A stretch of DNA of 64,000 nucleotides from Erwinia rhapontici (GTDB lineage Bacteria; Pseudomonadota; Gammaproteobacteria; Enterobacterales; Enterobacteriaceae), in contig NZ_VRKO01000003.1 of NCBI RefSeq assembly GCF_012271765.1, positions 62,001-126,000 of the forward strand. The letters run 5' to 3'. The translations under genes were made by a program, and so were the position numbers. The first letter of the stretch is position 1. The number at the start of each line of letters is the position of its first letter. Below the pieces are notes generated by a model. The model was not told the DNA's origin, did not search any database, and saw nothing but the letters and a program-made list of their open reading frames with translations. Positions 9,983-19,726 of this stretch are shown piece by piece.

Positions 9983-10991
9983 GCTGACCCACTCCCTGCT
10001 GCCGCCACCATGCCCCGGTCAGCGCAATCGCCTCATCCATAGAATAATGCGGGCGATAACCCAGTTCATCGATGACACGCTGCTGGCTGAGGGTCATATC
10101 CAGGCTCACCGCGCCGACGCTGTAGCGGGTCAGTAACGGCTCACGCCGCGTCAGTAACGCCGCCCCCTCCATCAATGCCGCCACACCGTAAAGCAGGCTG
10201 GCAGGCAGTGAGCGGATCGCGCAGTTCAACCCAAGCTGCTGGTTAAGCAACGGGCGCAACACCTCCGCCAGCGTTACCGGCTGCTGATTGGTCACGTTAT
10301 ACACCGCGCCAGAAGCCAGGTCGGGTACATCGGTCGCCAGCCACATTGCCTGCACCACGTTGAGTACAAAGGTCAGATCGAGCAGCGTATTCCCGCCGTT
10401 GGGCAGCCGCAGCACGCCATTATCACGCTGAATCTGTGCCAGCAGGCGCGGCACAATCACCCGATCGTGTGGACCAAACAGCGCACGCGGACGCAGCATG
10501 ACAAAGGTGGTGGCAGGATGCTGTGCCACCCGCTGCAACACCACCTGCTCGGCGGCATATTTGCTGGCAGCATAGTGATTGGCAAAACGCCGGGCGCGGA
10601 AGGTTTCATCAATATCGTGATGAGGGGAATAATCGAAATAGATTGAGGGCGTGGAGATATGAATAAAACGCCGAACGCCCCGCTGCCCGGCGGCAGCCGT
10701 CAGACGCTCAGTGGCCGTAACATTGGCCTGCCAGAAATCGTCACGCGGCCCCCAGGGCGAGGACTTGGCAGCGCAGTGCCACACGGCCTCAGCCTCGCCG
10801 ACCAGGTCAGCGCAATCGGCAGCCGAAGCCCGGGCCAGATCCAGGGCGGTAAACTGCGCCCCGCACTGCCGCAGTATCTCTCCCACCGCATCATCACGCC
10901 CGGTTGCCAGCACCTGATGCCCGGCTGCCAGCAGCCACTCAACGGCGTTGCGCCCCAGACCACTGGTGGCTCCGGTGACCAGAACCTTCAC
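9975..10991 (-). CDS. NAD(P)-dependent epimerase / 3-beta-HSD-like reductase
   Basis: Extended short-chain dehydrogenase of 338 residues. It has the Rossmann dinucleotide motif GATSGLG near the N terminus, the mid motif HCAAKSSPWG, and the YAASK catalytic pair near residue 140. The family includes 3-beta-hydroxysteroid dehydrogenases and OleD, which reduces 2-alkyl-3-keto acids. Being directly downstream of a KAS III-like enzyme suggests that it reduces the beta-keto product. Translation starts with GTG overlapping the TGA of the condensing enzyme (GTGA). Confidence 0.82.
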   Translation of the reverse strand: MKVLVTGATSGLGRNAVEWLLAAGHQVLATGRDDAVGEILRQCGAQFTALDLARASAADCADLVGEAEAVWHCAAKSSPWGPRDDFWQANVTATERLTAAAGQRGVRRFIHISTPSIYFDYSPHHDIDETFRARRFANHYAASKYAAEQVVLQRVAQHPATTFVMLRPRALFGPHDRVIVPRLLAQIQRDNGVLRLPNGGNTLLDLTFVLNVVQAMWLATDVPDLASGAVYNVTNQQPVTLAEVLRPLLNQQLGLNCAIRSLPASLLYGVAALMEGAALLTRREPLLTRYSVGAVSLDMTLSQQRVIDELGYRPHYSMDEAIALTGAWWRQQGVGQRG

Positions 10992-12007
10992 GGCAGCAGC
11001 ACCATGCCACCCAGGGTTAACCCGGCGGCGGTACCAATCAGCATCACCGGGCCTTTTTGGAAACGATCGGTGACCATCGCTTCATGCAGCGCGCTGGGAA
11101 TCGATGCCGCCACCTGGTTTCCGCGATAACGGTAAATATCCACCAGCGCATCACTGCTGACGTTCAGCCGTTTACGCATATGTTCCAGCGACAGGTGGCT
11201 GGCCTGATGCGGCACCACCGTGGCGATCTGTGCCAGAGTCAATCCGGCCATCGCCAGCAGGCGCGCCAGATAATCTTCGATCAGCCCCGAGGCCTGACGG
11301 AACAGTTTTTTGCCCTGCATATGGAACAGAAAATCGCTGTCGCGCATGCCCGCACGCGGGTTGCAGCGCGTGCCTCCGGCACGGATCTCACAGAGTTCAC
11401 TGCCATCCGGCCAGCTCTCCATCAGGCAGGAGATAATGCCGCTTTGCCCGTCACCGCGTTCCACGATGGCGCAGGCCGCGCCGTCGCCGAAGATCAGCGA
11501 TGACTCTTCATGCTCCCAGTCAATACCGCGTGACGCCAGCTCAGTCGACACAATAGCAATGCGCCGATAGGCACCGCAGTTCACTAATCCCCCCGCCACC
11601 TGCAACGCCGAAATAAAGCTGACGCAGCTGCTGTTAATATCAAACACCGCGGTGCCCGGCGTCAGAGGCGACAGCTTGAGCACCTGTATGGCACTGCATG
11701 GCAATGCCTGGACGGCGATGGCCGAGGCGAAGATGAGCAAATCAATGGAAGCCGGGTCGATATGTTGTGCACTTAGTGCAGCGGCCAGCGCATCGGCGCC
11801 CAGTTGCGCCTGACTGGCCTGGTGATCGGCATGAAAGCGATGAGCGATACCCGAGCGTTTTTCAACATAGCCGGGTTTCATACCCAGACGTTCGTCGAGC
11901 ATCGCTGAGGTGACGCAGCCGGGAGGCAGGGCCACACCGCTGGCAATAATCTTCAAAGGCACGAAAGCCGTTGTGCTATCCGGCACTGGCAGATGGGGTT
12001 GGTTCAT
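10988..12007 (-). CDS. 3-oxoacyl-ACP synthase III (FabH/OleA-like) condensing enzyme
   Basis: Predicted thiolase-fold enzyme of 339 residues forming a carbon-carbon bond between acyl thioesters. The catalytic triad is complete: Cys128 in INSSC, His267 in VPHQAS and Asn297 in RYRGNQ. The C-terminal GTAAGLTLGGMVL is typical of FabH. It differs clearly from housekeeping FabH (no usual N terminus), so an OleA-type or pathway-specific starter role is more likely. The ATG at 12007 follows GGGA at a good distance. It is the first gene of the operon, preceded by a promoter-like sequence and a perfect inverted repeat. Confidence 0.83.
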   Translation of the reverse strand: MNQPHLPVPDSTTAFVPLKIIASGVALPPGCVTSAMLDERLGMKPGYVEKRSGIAHRFHADHQASQAQLGADALAAALSAQHIDPASIDLLIFASAIAVQALPCSAIQVLKLSPLTPGTAVFDINSSCVSFISALQVAGGLVNCGAYRRIAIVSTELASRGIDWEHEESSLIFGDGAACAIVERGDGQSGIISCLMESWPDGSELCEIRAGGTRCNPRAGMRDSDFLFHMQGKKLFRQASGLIEDYLARLLAMAGLTLAQIATVVPHQASHLSLEHMRKRLNVSSDALVDIYRYRGNQVAASIPSALHEAMVTDRFQKGPVMLIGTAAGLTLGGMVLLP

Positions 12008-12018
12008 CCGTATTCCCA

Positions 12019-12034
12019 TTAACAAAATTGTTAA
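12019..12034. promoter_or_regulatory. Perfect inverted repeat, candidate operator of the lipid operon
   Basis: TTAACAA-AA-TTGTTAA lies between the predicted -10 box and the start codon of the condensing-enzyme gene, in the region that would be the 5' untranslated leader. Both arms match perfectly. A dimeric repressor bound there would block the operon. No regulator gene is present in the cluster, so a regulator encoded elsewhere would be needed. Confidence 0.45.
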
Positions 12035-12044
12035 ATTATTGCGC

Positions 12045-12072
12045 ATTGTAACGGAAGTACGGGTTCTCGCAA
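12045..12072 (-). promoter_or_regulatory. Candidate sigma-70 promoter of the lipid operon
   Basis: On the minus strand, TTGCGA (12072-12067) and TACAAT (12050-12045) are separated by 16 bases and lie about 40 bases upstream of the condensing-enzyme ATG. The -10 matches consensus at five of six positions. This is the only convincing promoter seen upstream of the eight-gene operon. Confidence 0.5.
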
Positions 12073-12142
12073 AATCGCCAGAAAAGAAGAAGATAGCGGG
12101 GAGAAAACAGTGAAAGGAACGACTGACTTAAGCGGATAAATC

Positions 12143-12172
12143 AGCAGAGCCTGCTGAGAATCAGGCTCTGCT
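12143..12172 (-). terminator. Hairpin after truD, probable transcript boundary
   Basis: An 11-bp perfect stem (AGCAGAGCCTG / CAGGCTCTGCT) with an eight-base loop lies just past the truD stop. There is no strong T run on the minus strand, so termination may be partial. It separates the ftsB-ispD-ispF-truD transcript from the inserted lipid operon. Confidence 0.5.
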
Positions 12173-12182
12173 GCAAGGGGAA

Positions 12183-13232
12183 TTACTCGTCAACCTCGGC
12201 TGCGCTGCCCTGGGTCAACAGCAGTTCGCGCACCACGCTGGTGGCAAAGCTGCCCGCCGGGAGCCAGAAGTTCATCTCCAGCGTGACGTCATCCAGCCAG
12301 TTCCAGCGGAGATCGCGCGGGATCACCAGCATTGCACGACGTGCGGCATCCACACGTTCACGATCCATCAGCGCGAGCAGCGCAGCTTCACCGGCCAGGC
12401 TGTTTTGCTCAAAAGCCAGCGCTTCGTCACGCGTACCCCACTCGCCGCTGCCCGGCAGCGGTGCAGTAATGCGCAGTTCACTGGCATCAACGCGCTGCTG
12501 CAGGGTATCCAGCTCCGCAGCCTCAGCCACAAACCAACTGCCGCGCCCGGTCAGCTGCAAGGCATCGCCCGGCAGCACCTTACACAGTGAGCCCTGCTGC
12601 GCCAGACGGTCACTGACCACCTGATTAAACATGGCGCTGCGGGCAGCCGACAGAATAAAGCTGCGTTTATTGCGCTCACGCACGCGGATTTCATCTGCCG
12701 CCCAGCGCTGCGCCATCGTCAGATTGTTACCCTCATGGCCGAAACGCTGGCTGCCAAAGTAGTTGGGTACGCCGTCACGAGCAATCAATTGCAGGCGCTG
12801 TTCCACCGCATCACGGTCAGAAATCTGGCGCAGTACCAACGCAAAGGCATTGCCCTGTAACGCCCCGGTACGCAGCTTGCGGCGATGGCGGGCGCTTTCC
12901 AGTACCTCAACGCCTGTCAGCTCAAACGCGCTGAGGTCCGGAGTGACTTTGCCCGGTACACGCAGGCAGAACCACTGCTCGGTCACCGCATGGCGATCCT
13001 TCATCCCGGCAAAACTGACGTCACGCGGATGAATGCCAACAAACTTTGCCAGCGCTTCGGCGACAAAACGGGTATTGCAGCCATTTTTGCGAATACGCAC
13101 CAGCAGCTGTTCGCCGTCACCGTCCGGGGCGTAGCCGAGGTCTTCGATCACAACGAAATCTTCCGCGTGAGCCTTCAGCACACCGCTGGCAACCGGCTGA
13201 CCGTGCAGCCAGCCCTGTTGGGTTAAATCCAT
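12183..13232 (-). CDS. truD: tRNA pseudouridine(13) synthase TruD
   Basis: Makes pseudouridine at position 13 of tRNA-Glu. The 349-residue protein contains the TruD signatures [11 protein letters not shown] (with the catalytic Asp of the GMKDRHA motif) and [11 protein letters not shown]. It sits four bases downstream of ispF in the conserved ispD-ispF-truD order. Normally surE follows with an overlap; here the lipid operon intervenes. Confidence 0.97.
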   Translation of the reverse strand: MDLTQQGWLHGQPVASGVLKAHAEDFVVIEDLGYAPDGDGEQLLVRIRKNGCNTRFVAEALAKFVGIHPRDVSFAGMKDRHAVTEQWFCLRVPGKVTPDLSAFELTGVEVLESARHRRKLRTGALQGNAFALVLRQISDRDAVEQRLQLIARDGVPNYFGSQRFGHEGNNLTMAQRWAADEIRVRERNKRSFILSAARSAMFNQVVSDRLAQQGSLCKVLPGDALQLTGRGSWFVAEAAELDTLQQRVDASELRITAPLPGSGEWGTRDEALAFEQNSLAGEAALLALMDRERVDAARRAMLVIPRDLRWNWLDDVTLEMNFWLPAGSFATSVVRELLLTQGSAAEVDE

Positions 13233-13235
13233 CGG

Positions 13236-13709
13236 TTACACCTTCATCAACAGGGCAACGGCTTCACAAGCGATGCCTTCACCGCGCCCGGTAAAACCGA
13301 GTCTTTCGGTGGTGGTCGCTTTCACATTGACCTCATCCATATGGATCCCGAGATCTTCAGCAATATTGATGCGCATCTGCGGCGCATGGGGCAGCATTTT
13401 CGGTGCCTGAGCAATAATCGTCACATCGACGTTGCCCACGCGATAGCCTTTTTTGGCGATCTGGCGCATCGCTTCGCGCAGCAGTTCGCGGCTGTCCGCG
13501 CCTTTATAAGCCTCATCGGTGTCCGGGAACAGTTTGCCAATATCGCCCAGTGCCGCCGCACCCAGCAGTGCATCTGTCAGCGCATGCAGGGCAACATCAC
13601 CATCAGAATGCGCCAGTAACCCTTTTTCATAAGGGATTCGTACGCCGCCAATAATCAGCGGGCCTTCGCCACCGAAGGCATGGACATCAAAACCGTGACC
13701 GATACGCAT
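13236..13709 (-). CDS. ispF: 2-C-methyl-D-erythritol 2,4-cyclodiphosphate synthase
   Basis: Fifth enzyme of the MEP isoprenoid pathway, forming the cyclic diphosphate with loss of CMP. At 157 residues it is full length. It has the zinc ligands in [12 protein letters not shown] and in [19 protein letters not shown], plus the [11 protein letters not shown] stretch and the C-terminal [16 protein letters not shown] signature. It follows ispD by 11 bases. Confidence 0.98.
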   Translation of the reverse strand: MRIGHGFDVHAFGGEGPLIIGGVRIPYEKGLLAHSDGDVALHALTDALLGAAALGDIGKLFPDTDEAYKGADSRELLREAMRQIAKKGYRVGNVDVTIIAQAPKMLPHAPQMRINIAEDLGIHMDEVNVKATTTERLGFTGRGEGIACEAVALLMKV

Positions 13710-13720
13710 TATGTGTTCTC

Positions 13721-14434
13721 CTAACGTTGTATTTGGGTCAGATAAAATTGCGCCAGCGCCAGGTCTTCCGGCCTTGTCACCTTCAGGTTATCACTGCGCC
13801 CGCTCACCAGCTCAGGGTGGTAGCCACAATATTCCAGCGCAGAGGCTTCATCCGTGATCGTGGCGCCTTCATTCAGCGCACGCAGCAGGCAGTCATGCAA
13901 TAACGCCTGCGGGAAAAGTTGCGGTGTCAGCGCATGCCACAGCGCTTCGCGCTCAACGGTATGATCAATATTGCTGCGGCCCCCGATGGCGCGTTTCATC
14001 GTATCGCGCACCGGGGCGGCAAGAATACCGCCCACTTCGCTGGTGGCGGTCAGTGCCAGCAGTCGGGTCAAATCGCTGAGATGCAGGCAGGGCCGAGCCG
14101 CATCATGCACCAGCACCCATTGCGCCTCTTTTGCCGCCTGCAAACCTGCCAGTACCGAATCAGCGCGCAGTCCGCCGCCGACCACCGTCGTCACACGCAC
14201 ATCCGCGGCCACCGGCAACTGGCGAAAATGGATATCCTGCGGGCTGAGCGCCACGATCACCCGGCTGACAGCCGGATGAGCCAGCAGCGCATCGATGCTG
14301 TGTTCCAGAATGGTTTTTTCACCAATGGTGAGATATTGCTTGGGGCACTCGGAGAGCATACGGCTACCGATCCCCGCAGCGGGGACGATGGCGATGATCT
14401 CCGGAGAGGATTCGGCGTTATTCATGATGCTCAT
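13721..14434 (-). CDS. ispD: 2-C-methyl-D-erythritol 4-phosphate cytidylyltransferase
   Basis: Third MEP-pathway enzyme, transferring CMP from CTP to methylerythritol phosphate. The nucleotide-binding N terminus reads [11 protein letters not shown], with the downstream motifs [10 protein letters not shown] and [16 protein letters not shown]. It is 237 residues from the ATG at 14434; a second in-frame ATG three codons later (MNNAESS) is equally possible because neither has a strong Shine-Dalgarno sequence. It begins eight bases after the ftsB stop. Confidence 0.97.
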   Translation of the reverse strand: MSIMNNAESSPEIIAIVPAAGIGSRMLSECPKQYLTIGEKTILEHSIDALLAHPAVSRVIVALSPQDIHFRQLPVAADVRVTTVVGGGLRADSVLAGLQAAKEAQWVLVHDAARPCLHLSDLTRLLALTATSEVGGILAAPVRDTMKRAIGGRSNIDHTVEREALWHALTPQLFPQALLHDCLLRALNEGATITDEASALEYCGYHPELVSGRSDNLKVTRPEDLALAQFYLTQIQR

Positions 14435-14442
14435 GGTGATGG

Positions 14443-14754
14443 TTACTGACTGGCTGTTCGCTGCTGCGCGTTTCGTTTGTTTTGATCCGGCACAAGGCGA
14501 TAGAAGGTCTCGCCGGGTTTAATCATCCCCAGCTCATTGCGTGCGCGTTCCTCGATCGCTTCCGAACCGCCGTTTAAATCGTCGATTTCGGCAAAAAGCT
14601 GATCGTTACGCGCTTTAAGCTTGGCGTTATTGGCCTGTTGCTGAGCAACATCCTCATTAACGCGTGTATAATCATGAATGCCGTTCTTGCCCAGCCAGAG
14701 CGAATAATGCAGCCAGCCGAGAAGTACAAGTAACAGCAACGTAAGTTTGCCCAT
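14443..14754 (-). CDS. ftsB: Cell division protein FtsB
   Basis: Bitopic inner-membrane divisome protein that joins FtsQ and FtsL and activates septal peptidoglycan synthesis. The 103-residue protein has a short cytoplasmic start and one transmembrane helix (residues 4-21). A periplasmic coiled coil follows (heptads through [17 protein letters not shown]), then the conserved [15 protein letters not shown] motif. It is the first gene of ftsB-ispD-ispF-truD. Confidence 0.97.
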   Translation of the reverse strand: MGKLTLLLLVLLGWLHYSLWLGKNGIHDYTRVNEDVAQQQANNAKLKARNDQLFAEIDDLNGGSEAIEERARNELGMIKPGETFYRLVPDQNKRNAQQRTASQ

Positions 14755-14945
14755 CCCCGCCCCCTGAAAAACGGCTCAATCATCCCATAACTTTTGGTAT
14801 GACTCCACTCCGTCGATGAAATAGAGCCACTTTCTCAGAATACGGCGTCAATACGCGTTAAAAAAACAGCAAAAAAGAGCATTAAAACGCCCTGCACTGA
14901 TAGATTTTGTAACGTTGCGATGTATTTGCACATCTCACTGACGGG

Positions 14946-15266
14946 TCACCAGCCGGTGAGAAGCGTAAATAACAGCCAGAAAAGGGCGATCACCAGCAGC
15001 ACCGTCGCCAGCGCAGCCCAGACAAAATGCTCACGCAGCAGCATAGTCGCGGCGATTCCCACCAGCACCGACACCGGTAACAGTGCCAGGAAGAAAGGCC
15101 AGGTGTAGAGGAAAAAAAACAGGGTAGTGGAACCATACAGCAGGAAAGGGATCGCCAGCGCGACCCACCATGAAACAAAGCCCATCGCGCCACCAGGGAT
15201 GGCCCATGACGGCTCTTCCCGCTCGCGTTCGTCTTTACCTGCCAGCATGGGGGTAACGTTTTGCAT
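14946..15266 (-). CDS. ygbE: YgbE/DUF3561 inner-membrane protein
   Basis: Small integral-membrane protein of unknown function, 106 residues from the ATG at 15266. Three hydrophobic segments are seen: around GAMGFVSWWVALAIPFLLYG, FFLYTWPFFLALLPVSVLVG and AALATVLLVIALFWLLF. The YTWPFFLAL block matches E. coli YgbE. It sits in the conserved position between cysC and ftsB. Confidence 0.9.
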   Translation of the reverse strand: MQNVTPMLAGKDEREREEPSWAIPGGAMGFVSWWVALAIPFLLYGSTTLFFFLYTWPFFLALLPVSVLVGIAATMLLREHFVWAALATVLLVIALFWLLFTLLTGW

Positions 15267-15285
15267 AGACTTCCCGTTGATGCTT

Positions 15286-15311
15286 AGGCGGAGGCCAAAC
15301 TGCCTCCGCCT
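15286..15311 (-). terminator. Hairpin at the end of cysGDNC
   Basis: A 10-bp perfect stem (AGGCGGAGGC / GCCTCCGCCT) with a six-base loop lies about 40 bases past the cysC stop and upstream of ygbE. It lacks a T run, so it may be a processing or attenuating structure rather than a full terminator. Confidence 0.4.
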
Positions 15312-15348
15312 GATAACTGCCCGCAAACGGGCGTTAGCCGAAGCTCTC

Positions 15349-15954
15349 TCAGGGTTTGATAATATCTCGCTGGCGCAGCACGTCTAATAACTGGCGGGTT
15401 AAATGTGTTACCAATTGTTCACCATCCAGATGAATATCCGCTCGTTCAGGGGCTTCATACACTGCATCGATACCGGTGAAATTTCGCAGCTCCCCGGCTC
15501 GGGCTTTTTTGTATAACCCCTTCGGATCGCGTACTTCACAGATAGCCAGCGGCGTGTCGACAAAGACTTCAATAAAACGCCCTTCCCCGACCATGTCGCG
15601 CACCATCTGACGCTCGGCACGATGAGGGGAGATAAAGGCGGTTAATACCACCAGCCCGGCATCCACCATCAGCTTCGCCACCTCACCGACGCGGCGAATA
15701 TTCTCTTTACGATCGTCATCACTGAAACCGAGATCGCGGCACAGGCCGTGACGCACATTATCCCCGTCCAGCAGATAGCTGCTGACGTTCAACCGATGCA
15801 GTGCCTGCTCCAGCGCGCCAGCGACGGTGGATTTACCGGAACCTGACAGCCCGGTAAACCACAGCACTGCGCCCTGATGACCATGCTGCTGCTCACGCTG
15901 TTCCCGGCTGACCGGATGCGCGTGCCACACCACATTTTCATCATGCTGCGCCAT
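15349..15954 (-). CDS. cysC: Adenylylsulfate (APS) kinase
   Basis: Phosphorylates APS to PAPS, the second activation step of sulfate assimilation. At 201 residues it equals E. coli CysC, with the Walker A motif GLSGSGKST near residue 35, [10 protein letters not shown] and the [10 protein letters not shown] loop. The ATG at 15954 was chosen because it follows the cysN stop by one base and gives the conserved [11 protein letters not shown] start. Confidence 0.98.
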   Translation of the reverse strand: MAQHDENVVWHAHPVSREQREQQHGHQGAVLWFTGLSGSGKSTVAGALEQALHRLNVSSYLLDGDNVRHGLCRDLGFSDDDRKENIRRVGEVAKLMVDAGLVVLTAFISPHRAERQMVRDMVGEGRFIEVFVDTPLAICEVRDPKGLYKKARAGELRNFTGIDAVYEAPERADIHLDGEQLVTHLTRQLLDVLRQRDIIKP

Positions 15955-15955
15955 A

Positions 15956-17383
15956 TTACTTACCGCCCAGCAGGTCGCGTGCATTCCAGTGTGGGAAATG
16001 ACGACGCACCAGTGCATTCAGTTCCAGTTCAAAGGCGCTGAAATCACCGCTGCTCTGTTGCACATCGTCCAGCGGCTGACGGATCATACCCGCGCCAACG
16101 GTCACGTTGCTCAGGCGATCGATAAAGATCATCCCGCCGGTCACCGGGTTTTGCTGGTACGGATCCAGCACCATTGGCTCATCGAAGATCAGATCCACCA
16201 GCCCGATACCGTTCAGCGGCAATTCATCGGTGTTGTGCTGCGTCAGGTTGTTGATCTCCACCTGATGCTGAATGCGCTCCACGCGCGCACGGGTTTTCTT
16301 CCCGGCAATTTTCACGTCGAAACTCTGGCCCGGCACCAGCGGTTTTTCCGCCATCCAGACCACATCCACTGCCGCAGCCTGCACCGGCGTCAGGTCAGCA
16401 TCCGCGGCCACCAGCAGGTCGCCACGACTGATATCAATTTCGTCTTTCAGCACCAAAGTAATCGCTTCCCCGGCGGCAGCCTGCTCCAGATCGCCATCGA
16501 ACGTCACGATGCGCGCAACAGCAGACTCCACGCCAGATGGCAGCACTTTCACCCGCTGTCCGACCTGAATAATGCCGGAGGCCAGCGTCCCGGCGTAGCC
16601 GCGGAAGTCGAGGTTCGGGCGGTTAACATACTGTACCGGGAAGCGCATTGGCTGCTGCTCCACCACGCGTTGTACATCCACGGTTTCCAGAACGTCCAGC
16701 AGCGTTGGGCCGCTGTACCAGTTCATCGCGTCGCTCGGGGAGGCGACGTTTTCGCCCTCCAGCGCCGACAGCGGCACAAAGCGGATATCAAGATCGCCTG
16801 GCAACTGCCCGGCAAAATCCAGGTAATCCTGTTTGATGTGCTCGAAGGTCTCCTGGCTGTACTCCACCAGATCCATCTTGTTGATGGCGACGATCAGATG
16901 TTTGATACCCAGCAGAGTGGAGATAAAGCTGTGGCGACGGGTCTGATCGAGCACGCCTTTGCGCGCATCGATCAGCAGGATCGCCAGATCGCAGGTTGAA
17001 GCGCCGGTCGCCATGTTGCGCGTGTACTGCTCATGGCCCGGCGTGTCGGCGATAATGAATTTACGCTTCTCGGTGGAGAAGTAGCGATAGGCCACGTCAA
17101 TGGTAATGCCCTGCTCACGTTCAGCCTGTAAACCATCAACCAGCAGCGCGAGATCCAGTTTTTCGCCCTGGGTTCCATGACGTTTACTGTCGTTGTGCAG
17201 TGACGAGAGCTGATCTTCGTAAATCTGACGTGTGTCGTGCAGCAGACGCCCAATCAGCGTACTTTTGCCATCGTCCACGCTGCCGCAGGTAAGAAAGCGC
17301 AGCAGGCTTTTATGTTGCTGGGTGTGCAGCCAGGCTTCCACGCCGCCCTGGTCGGCAATCTGTTGTGCAATTACTGTATTCAT
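15956..17383 (-). CDS. cysN: Sulfate adenylyltransferase subunit 1 (GTPase)
   Basis: GTP-hydrolysing subunit of ATP sulfurylase, which drives APS formation by CysD. The 475 residues carry the GTPase motifs [12 protein letters not shown] (P-loop), DTPGHEQY and NKMDLV, followed by elongation-factor-like beta-barrel domains. It is nine bases downstream of cysD and one base ahead of cysC. Confidence 0.98.
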   Translation of the reverse strand: MNTVIAQQIADQGGVEAWLHTQQHKSLLRFLTCGSVDDGKSTLIGRLLHDTRQIYEDQLSSLHNDSKRHGTQGEKLDLALLVDGLQAEREQGITIDVAYRYFSTEKRKFIIADTPGHEQYTRNMATGASTCDLAILLIDARKGVLDQTRRHSFISTLLGIKHLIVAINKMDLVEYSQETFEHIKQDYLDFAGQLPGDLDIRFVPLSALEGENVASPSDAMNWYSGPTLLDVLETVDVQRVVEQQPMRFPVQYVNRPNLDFRGYAGTLASGIIQVGQRVKVLPSGVESAVARIVTFDGDLEQAAAGEAITLVLKDEIDISRGDLLVAADADLTPVQAAAVDVVWMAEKPLVPGQSFDVKIAGKKTRARVERIQHQVEINNLTQHNTDELPLNGIGLVDLIFDEPMVLDPYQQNPVTGGMIFIDRLSNVTVGAGMIRQPLDDVQQSSGDFSAFELELNALVRRHFPHWNARDLLGGK

Positions 17384-17392
17384 GACGGTTCC

Positions 17393-18301
17393 TTAGAAGT
17401 AGCCCTGGCGTTTTTTCAGCTCCATTGAGCCGGCCTGATCGCGGTCAATCATGCGCCCCTGGCGCTCACTGGTGGTGGAAACCAGCATCTCTTCGATGAT
17501 CCCAGGCAGCGTTTGCGCTTCGGACTCGACGGCGCCGGTCAGTGGCCAGCAGCCGAGGGTACGGAAACGCACCATACGTTGCTCGATCACTTCGCCCGGT
17601 TGCAGGTCAATGCGATCGTCGTCGATCATCATCAGCATACCGTCACGCTCCAGCACCGGGCGTTCCGCGGCCAGATACAGTGGCACAATCTCGATATTTT
17701 CCAGGAAGATGTACTGCCAGATATCCAGCTCTGTCCAGTTGGACAGCGGGAAAACACGGATGCTTTCGCCTTTGTTAATCTGACCGTTATAGTTGTGCCA
17801 AAGCTCAGGCCGCTGATTTTTCGGGTCCCAGCGATGAAAGCGGTCACGGAAGGAATAAATGCGCTCTTTCGCACGAGATTTCTCTTCATCACGGCGTGCG
17901 CCACCGAAGGCCGCATCAAAACCGTACTTATTCAGCGCCTGCTTCAGCCCTTCAGTTTTCATAATGTCGGTGTGTTTGGCACTGCCGTGAACGAACGGGT
18001 TAATGCCCATCGCCACGCCTTCCGGATTGCGGTGGATCAGCAGCTCTGCACCAATATTTTTCACCATGCGATCGCGGAATTCGTACATTTCGCGGAATTT
18101 CCAGCCAGTATCAACATGCAGCAGCGGGAACGGCAGTGTTCCCGGATAGAAGGCTTTACGCGCCAGGTGCAGCATCACCGATGAGTCTTTGCCGATAGAG
18201 TACATCATCACCGGGTTGCCGAACTCTGCGGCCACTTCGCGGATAATATGGATGCTTTCCGCCTCCAGTTGACGCAGATGAGTGAGTCGTTTCTGATCCA
18301 T
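17393..18301 (-). CDS. cysD: Sulfate adenylyltransferase subunit 2
   Basis: Catalytic subunit of ATP sulfurylase: ATP plus sulfate gives APS and pyrophosphate. The 302-residue PAPS-reductase/ATP-sulfurylase-fold protein has the PP-loop [14 protein letters not shown] near residues 35-48 and the [16 protein letters not shown] signature. It lies in a cysG-cysD-cysN-cysC operon, nine bases after cysG. Confidence 0.98.
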   Translation of the reverse strand: MDQKRLTHLRQLEAESIHIIREVAAEFGNPVMMYSIGKDSSVMLHLARKAFYPGTLPFPLLHVDTGWKFREMYEFRDRMVKNIGAELLIHRNPEGVAMGINPFVHGSAKHTDIMKTEGLKQALNKYGFDAAFGGARRDEEKSRAKERIYSFRDRFHRWDPKNQRPELWHNYNGQINKGESIRVFPLSNWTELDIWQYIFLENIEIVPLYLAAERPVLERDGMLMMIDDDRIDLQPGEVIEQRMVRFRTLGCWPLTGAVESEAQTLPGIIEEMLVSTTSERQGRMIDRDQAGSMELKKRQGYF

Positions 18302-18310
18302 ATCTTTTCC

Positions 18311-19726
18311 TCAAGCCAAATTCACAACAGGGGACTCGCGTCCGTCCTGCTGCGCTGAATGTTGAAACCATGCCAACTCGTCATGCAGTTTGACCACTTC
18401 GCCAATCACTAACAGCGCCGGAGTTGGGGCGTTTCGTGCCAGTTCTTCAAGTTGTTGTAAGGTCCCGGTCAGTACCTGCTGATCCTGACGGGTGCCGCGG
18501 CTAATCACCGCAGCCGGGGTGGCCGGATCGCGCCCGTGCGCCATCAGTTGGCTGGCAATGTCGCCTGCCGCCATGGCCCCCATATAAATAGCCAGCGTCT
18601 GACGTGAACGGGCCAGCGATGGCCAGTCGGTGCCGTTGCCATCCGCACGGCATTGTCCGGTGACGAACAGAACGCTTTGTGCATGGTCACGGTGAGTCAG
18701 TGGGATGCCCGCGTAGGCGGTCGCCCCTGCTGCTGCGGTCACGCCCGGCACTACCTGGAAGGGAATGCCAGCGGCCACGGCGGCCTGAAGCTCTTCGCCC
18801 CCCCGGCCAAAGATAAACGGGTCACCGCCCTTCAGGCGCACAACGCGTTTGCCCTGCTTCGCCAGTTTTACCAGCAGGCGGTTGGTTTCCTCCTGCGGAA
18901 CACTGTGGGCGTTAGCGCGCTTACCCACGCAGATGCGGTCAGCATCGCGGCGCACTAAATCCAGAATTTCATCGCTGACCAGATGGTCATACAGCACCAC
19001 ATCAGCTAGTTGCATCACCTGCAAGCCACGCAGGGTCAGCAGGCCACTGTCGCCAGGCCCGGCACCCACCAGAATAATCTCTCCCTGCGGGGCTTCCGGG
19101 TCAGTCAACTGCTGGTCCAGCGTGCGTTTAGCCCCTTCAAGATTGCCGGAGGCGACCTGATTGGCGAATAAGCCGTTGAAGGCTTTTTCCCAAAAACGGC
19201 GGCGGTCGGACATCTTGTTGAAGCGGGCTTTCACCTTCCCGCGCCACTGGCCGGCAATATGCGCCATCTGTCCCAGGTTCGCAGGCAGCAGCGATTCCAG
19301 TTTTTCACGCAGCAGGCGTGCCAGTACGGGCGCAGTGCCGCTGGAGGAGATCGCGACCACCAGCGGGGAACGATCAACAATAGAAGGAAAAATAAAGGAG
19401 CATTTTGGCTGGTCATCAACCACGTTGGCCAGCAGACGGCGCGCAGTGGCATCCAGATAGACCTGACCATTGAGTTCGCCATCATCGGTGGCGGCAATCA
19501 CCAGGAACACCTGATCAAGCTGAGTGGCCTGATAATCCTTTGCCAGCCATTCGATACTGCCGCTGTCATGCAATGCGGCCAGTTCTTCACACAGATGGTG
19601 TGACACGACCAGCACATGCGCACCGGCGCGGCGCAGCAGTTCGATTTTGCGTGCAGCGACATCGCCACCGCCAACCACCAGCACCGGCTTGTGTCTGATA
19701 TCAGCAAAAAGAGGGAGATAATCCAC
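18311..19726 (-). CDS. cysG: Siroheme synthase (multifunctional)
   Basis: Converts uroporphyrinogen III to siroheme, the cofactor of sulfite reductase CysI. The N-terminal half (about 1-210) is the NAD-dependent precorrin-2 dehydrogenase/ferrochelatase with [11 protein letters not shown]. The C-terminal half is the SAM uroporphyrinogen methyltransferase with [15 protein letters not shown] and [18 protein letters not shown]. Translation starts with GTG at 19726 behind AGGG, as in E. coli. In E. coli cysG belongs to the nirBDC operon; here it leads cysDNC, so siroheme supply is co-transcribed with sulfate activation. Confidence 0.97.
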   Translation of the reverse strand: MDYLPLFADIRHKPVLVVGGGDVAARKIELLRRAGAHVLVVSHHLCEELAALHDSGSIEWLAKDYQATQLDQVFLVIAATDDGELNGQVYLDATARRLLANVVDDQPKCSFIFPSIVDRSPLVVAISSSGTAPVLARLLREKLESLLPANLGQMAHIAGQWRGKVKARFNKMSDRRRFWEKAFNGLFANQVASGNLEGAKRTLDQQLTDPEAPQGEIILVGAGPGDSGLLTLRGLQVMQLADVVLYDHLVSDEILDLVRRDADRICVGKRANAHSVPQEETNRLLVKLAKQGKRVVRLKGGDPFIFGRGGEELQAAVAAGIPFQVVPGVTAAAGATAYAGIPLTHRDHAQSVLFVTGQCRADGNGTDWPSLARSRQTLAIYMGAMAAGDIASQLMAHGRDPATPAAVISRGTRQDQQVLTGTLQQLEELARNAPTPALLVIGEVVKLHDELAWFQHSAQQDGRESPVVNLA

